From: Nymphaea colorata
Lineage: Eukaryota > Streptophyta > Magnoliopsida > Nymphaeales > Nymphaeaceae
NCBI RefSeq assembly: GCF_008831285.2
Contig: NW_022204843.1
Span: forward strand, 1-39,316
Direction of reading: 5' to 3'
Length of the DNA: 39,316 nucleotides
Part shown: in pieces, positions 35,952-39,316 of the stretch
How positions within the stretch are numbered: position 1 is the first letter of the stretch
Layout: each line of letters opens with the position of its first letter
Translations under genes and position numbers: made by a program
The notes under the pieces: model-generated
What the model saw: only the letters and a program-made list of their open reading frames with translations
What the model was told of the DNA's origin: nothing
Database searches by the model: none

Positions 35952-36238
35952 GCGAGTTAATAATATATTCGATTATTATAACTGAGAAATAGCCCTGATA
36001 GAAAGAAAAAATGGGATTGTAAAGCTATAACACAACCTTATATTAACTAAACACTTAACTAAACTTTGTTGGAAAGCTTAGAAAGGAGTTGTAATAAAAA
36101 CTCTCCTTTTAGTCGAAGAGATAAAATAAAGTTGGATCAAGCGACTATATATAAAGTATTTGCTAATATGTATTGATTGAAATCTATTTTGATTATGCCA
36201 ATAAGGGTTTATATATCAAAAAGGTTCAATGATGGAGT

Positions 36239-36625
36239 TCATTGATTTAGAAGATTCTTTAGCGAATTTTGGACATCCTTTAGCTGTTAAATTTTGTATA
36301 GATAGATGTGATTTAACTCTGTAATGGATTTATTCATTTATTTTATTTATTTTTCAATTTCTATCTTTTTCTTAAAGAGGGTGAGTTCCGAATATTTCTC
36401 CTTAGGATTGCGATGTCTATCTGTCGTGCTTTGCACTTTTTCGGCTCCCATTGACGTCGTTAAGCCTTTGTACGGATCTATCTTTGTGATGGATATCTTT
36501 GGATGGGTTGATGGACTTTTCAGTGAGATTTTTTCATGCTCGTCTTAGATCTATTTGTCTTATCGAAGTGATGGCTTTTTTTTGCAGATTTAGAAACAGA
36601 AGAAATTGCACGATTCCTAATTCAT
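36239..36625 (-). CDS. Small coiled-coil protein, unknown
   Basis: 128 aa, no intron found, stop TGA. The C-terminal ~50 residues are heptad-like (LTLFKKKIEIEKEIKEMNKS, then IEQLKDVQNSLKNLL), a likely coiled coil. The middle is polar, with KITKIDPYKGLTTSMGAEKV-like sequence. The first ~20 residues (MNEESCNFFCFEICKKK) are oddly Cys/Phe-rich and could be upstream non-coding sequence, in which case the start is wrong or a 5' exon is missing. No family is recognised. It sits 287 nt before the kinesin start, on the same strand. Confidence 0.5.
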
Positions 36626-37136
36626 CTTTCTGAATGAAATAAAAAAATTATTCTAAGCATAATTACAAAGGCCAAATAATTATTTTGTGAACTCGCGAGG
36701 ACGTAACACACACGCATTAATGATAGAGAAGTTTTTTCAAGGCCTTTATGTAAATAAAAGGAATGAAAAACTCATCTTTAATGGTTTGTTAAATAAAACA
36801 AGTTGAAATATATTATCACGGCCAGATTTTATAATTGAAGGGAAGGATTCAAAGGAATAAATATATTTAAAATATATTCCTAGAGGGCGTCTGATAATGG
36901 CAAGTTAGGAAAACTTATTCAAAATATTAAGCCAATCAATATTAAACCATTAACTATGTTTCATATCCTCATTTATTCTCTTTCTTCATGATTTGATTCT
37001 TCATTCTTTGAGTCAATTTATAAAAGCGGTTCAAAACTTCAATCAATAAAATTAAAAAAGTCCCTATAAAGTTTATTTATACTAATCAATTGGCAAATCA
37101 AAATAAATATTATTATCTAAAGTTAAAGAAAATAAA
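36626..37136. other. 511-nt divergent intergenic region
   Basis: AT-rich region between the starts of two divergent genes. It contains an imperfect AT-rich inverted repeat around 36856-36885 (GGAATAAATATATTT with AAATATATTCC). This may be an AT-rich promoter feature or chance. No tRNA, other RNA gene or supported ORF is seen. Confidence 0.5.
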
Positions 37137-37588
37137 ATGTTCGGCAAGTACGTTGACCAAAGAGTCTACCAACATTTCGTCCACACCTACTCACGAGTCC
37201 CCTACCTTGATAGAGAAATCTTCAATGTCTAAACCGACGCCCTCCGCCTCTCGAGAAGAGCAGACAAGAGAGCCAATGATGCCAAGGAAGGTAACCACCC
37301 ATTTACTTAGGAATCTAGAAGGTTATCGAAAAATCAGGCCTCCTGGAGGTCTCTTTGAGAGACTCTAGGAACAGAAGAGAAAAGGAAGCCGCCGACTTCA
37401 TCGTCGATATGCAAGTCGCTCAGGAGAACTGCCTCGAGAAATAAAAGCTGCTATGGAGCAGGTACAGTCAGGACAGAGAGGAAAAAGGACTGAACTATAT
37501 CAGAGACCAAAAATATCTCGATGAACTGCTGAAGTCCAACTCGACAAAGGCCGATAGTCGTAGAACCTCTGTGAGGAGATGGAATTGA
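37137..37588 (+). CDS. Small charged helical protein, unknown
   Basis: 143 aa after removing a 20-nt intron at 37291-37310, stop TGA. The product is strongly helical and charged (RLSRRADKRANDAKEGIEKV, EKEAADFIVDMQVAQENCLE), with a Tyr/Phe-rich start MFGKYVDQRVYQHFVHTYSR and an Arg-rich end. There is no signal peptide or membrane segment. Codons favour C at the third position (AAC,CTC,GTC,ATC), and GC is visibly higher than in its neighbours. In ciliates this often marks highly expressed genes. A ribosomal, mitochondrial-complex or axonemal subunit would fit, but I do not recognise a family. It converges on the kinase-like gene with 68 nt between stops. Confidence 0.7.
37291..37310 (+). other. 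20-nt spliceosomal intron
   Basis: GTAACCACCCATTTACTTAG. Without removal the frame reaches TGA in ~20 codons; with it the helical ORF continues to 37588. Confidence 0.88.
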
Positions 37589-37656
37589 TAAATTTCTACT
37601 ATTTTATAGATAAAACATCTTCTGGTAAGTTAACCAAATGGTTAGCATATATCAAA

Positions 37657-39142
37657 TCAATAGTTCGAAAATTGGCCCCGGGGATTACCAAAAGCATATC
37701 CTGCATCCTGTGGCTGTCCTATGGTGGTGATCATCGAGTTTTGAGTGATGTATTAGGGACCAGATGCATATGATTGATCGTGTAGAGACAATTTGAGAGG
37801 AAGTGAGTTGGCCATGTATTGGCTGGGCTTCAGAGCATGCGGATGATACGCTTGAGGCGCTAGTGGTCTTCCGAAGTTGGTATTTTAGTTAACGATGTGG
37901 TAGTTTTGGTGATGGTCAGGGTAGTATGAAGAGCCATTAATGTTAACTGCTGGTCTTTGATTACCATTGCTTTCTCTTGCGAAATGAATAGAGCTGATAT
38001 ATGGAGGAATGTTGAGTGGATTTTGGTTCATAACCCCATGGCTAGAAGGGCTTATCTCTCCTCTCTGGCTATTTTTAAAACGATCATGCTGATTTTCAAT
38101 GTGTGTTTGATAGTTATGGTGGTTATCAAGAAGACTGTGGTGAGAATCGCCCATCTTTTTTATTGATATTTTTTATTACCTTTCGATGCGTGGTACAAAA
38201 AGACTGCTATCTAGTCGAATGCCTATCTATTCTAGGTTGAGAATTTGATATTAGTAAGGTTTTAGCAGTTTATATATTTGCTAAGATCTCCATCTTCTTT
38301 TCGGGTTCGGATGAAGCATCTCTCTCACAATTTATGAAAGTTATTTTGAGTACCGAGTTTAAAAAATATCCAAGAATTCTCTCACTTTTAGCTCATTAAA
38401 TTTATACTCGTATGTGTCTCCATATATTTAAGAGCAATCTCGAAGAGTCCCCGCTTCGAGGATAGTAACCCCTATACTAAATACTTCGGAGCAACTATCT
38501 TGGGTGCTATACACAATAGCTTGCTTCTTCTTATGCCGTTCTTCGCACTACTATGGAGCTTAATAAAAATTAACTTACATAGCAAGAGTCTTTAGTTGCC
38601 TTTTTACCATCCTCTAATGAATTTATTTGCTTGTCCAGGCCAAGAGAATTGAGAAATGATCTTGATATATCCGTCCTCGTTGACTAAGATATTTTCTGGC
38701 TTGATATCACCGATGATTCTGTTCTTTTGCTAGAGTATGGATGAAATTTTGACGAGACTATAAAACAAGTAAAGCAGTTCCTGCTAATTGAAGGGTCGTT
38801 TGATTTATCTTCTATTGATGATTTCGGGTAGGAGGGAATACAGATAATCTTCATACCGAAGCTAAATATTTGAACAAATACTGAAGCAAGTCCTCCAGTC
38901 CCGCAGTATGCAGTCTGTTTGAAAGTATAATCCAAAGGAAGGAAGAGAATTTCATCTACTGATTCTTCGTTCTTGATAAAGCGGAGCTCTTTGACCCATT
39001 CATCATATATCTTTTGGTTTTAGAGAACCACTTCGTAGCCGATGTATTGACTGCTGTTGAATTATTGGATTCGCTTGATTGTGCCCAAGCGGGGGTGGTT
39101 GTAGTTATCGATTTCGTTTGCAGAGTCATTTGAATTGCCCAT
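37657..39142 (-). CDS. Degenerate protein kinase with His/Asn-rich tail
   Basis: 481 aa after removing 20-nt introns at 38862-38881 and 38559-38578. Residues about 20-310 follow the protein kinase fold. A catalytic-loop-like IIGDIKPENILVNEDGYIKI is seen (Asp ~139 and Asn kept, HRD reduced to IGD). LLLSPEECEER stands at the APE position and EVFSIGVTILEAGTL at helix F. HPNPKRRWRSEQI is the conserved C-lobe Arg region. DFG is replaced by ISQF. No clear glycine-rich loop or VAIK lysine is seen. It is therefore probably a pseudokinase or a very diverged kinase. The N-terminus MGNSNDSA fits an N-myristoylation site. The last ~165 residues are rich in His, Asn, Ser and Pro (HHSLLDNHHNYQTHIENQH) and join the kinase part in frame. 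The start is 87 nt from the right telomere. Confidence 0.82.
38559..38578 (-). other. 20-nt spliceosomal intron
   Basis: GTAAGTTAATTTTTATTAAG on the minus strand, with an AAG 3' end. Removal creates LLLSPEECEERHKKKQ in the kinase-like gene. Confidence 0.85.
38862..38881 (-). other. 20-nt spliceosomal intron
   Basis: GTATTTGTTCAAATATTTAG on the minus strand. Removal joins GTGGLAS to LRYEDYLYSLLPEI in the kinase N-lobe. Confidence 0.88.
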
Positions 39143-39229
39143 TTTTATTAAAATAATATAAATACAGGACTTGCCAAGACTATCAGATCGTTTAGAAATA
39201 CCAGATTAAATATTTCGAAATCAAATGAT
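39143..39229. promoter_or_regulatory. 87-nt subtelomeric promoter region
   Basis: All non-telomeric sequence upstream of the kinase-like gene. It must hold that gene's promoter and 5' UTR unless telomeric repeats contribute. AT-rich, with no clear motif. Confidence 0.6.
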
Positions 39230-39316
39230 GGGGTTGGGGTTGGGGTTGGGGTTGGGGTTGGGGTTGGGGTTGGGGTTGGGGTTGGGGTTGGGGTTGGGGT
39301 TGGGGTTGGGGTTGGG
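39230..39316. repeat. Right telomere, G4T2 repeats
   Basis: A perfect tandem array of GGGGTT running to the end of the window, complementary to the left telomere. With the array at position 1 it shows that the window is a whole linear chromosome. Confidence 0.98.

Noticed and set aside
37657-38154. Independent His/Asn-rich 165-aa gene
   Set aside because: After removing two 20-nt introns, the kinase-like frame runs directly into it with no stop.

Overview
This window looks like one complete macronuclear chromosome of a ciliate. It begins with a C4A2 telomere (1-88) and ends with the complementary G4T2 telomere (39230-39316). Between them lie 20 closely packed genes that cover about 89% of the length. 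Standard-code translation breaks almost every gene. If UGA is the only stop and UAA/UAG are read as glutamate, every gene opens up. UAA/UAG fall at positions where known families have an invariant Glu: kinesin LAGSE, SMC2 ILDEID and MIEETAGT, Ca-ATPase DESAMTGES, MORN YEGEW. Conserved Gln positions use CAA/CAG (kinesin AYGQT, SMC2 LSGGQ). UAR=Glu is the known peritrich nuclear code (Vorticella, Carchesium, Campanella type), so a peritrich or other oligohymenophorean with that code is the best guess. C4A2 telomeres agree with this. The species cannot be named from the sequence.

Introns are tiny and almost uniform: I find 14, of which 13 are exactly 20 nt and one is 21 nt. All begin GTA and most end TAG. 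Each one restores a reading frame, and every gene length minus its introns is divisible by three.

Layout, left to right. Minus strand: a GST-like protein (348-1288), a MORN-repeat protein (1510-2817), a coiled-coil protein (2986-3870), a small Pex14 N-domain-like protein (4132-4428), a protein with a C-terminal membrane segment (4585-6089) and an unknown basic protein (6190-7029). Plus strand: a long protein with (R/K)ESI repeats (7399-10164) and a plasma-membrane-type Ca2+-ATPase (10861-14179). Then a TOG-domain protein (minus, 14320-17795) and a PP2A scaffold subunit (plus, 17831-19366), divergent with only 35 nt between start codons. Next come a MUL1-like membrane protein without a RING (plus, 19480-20402), condensin SMC2 (minus, 20447-23895), a small single-pass protein (plus, 23972-24295), glucosidase I (minus, 24375-26374), a large multi-pass PAS protein (minus, 26668-31092), a FAM161-like protein (plus, 31325-33103), a kinesin (minus, 33155-35951), a small coiled-coil protein (minus, 36239-36625), a short unknown gene (plus, 37137-37588) and a degenerate kinase whose start codon is 87 nt from the right telomere (minus, 37657-39142).

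The genes do not form an operon or a single pathway. Several act on microtubules, cilia or chromosomes (TOG, kinesin, FAM161-like, MORN, SMC2, PP2A-A). Others are general cell maintenance (Ca2+ pump, ER N-glycan trimming, GST). No tRNA, rRNA, mobile element or CRISPR array was recognised. All translations are hand-made, and residue positions are approximate.
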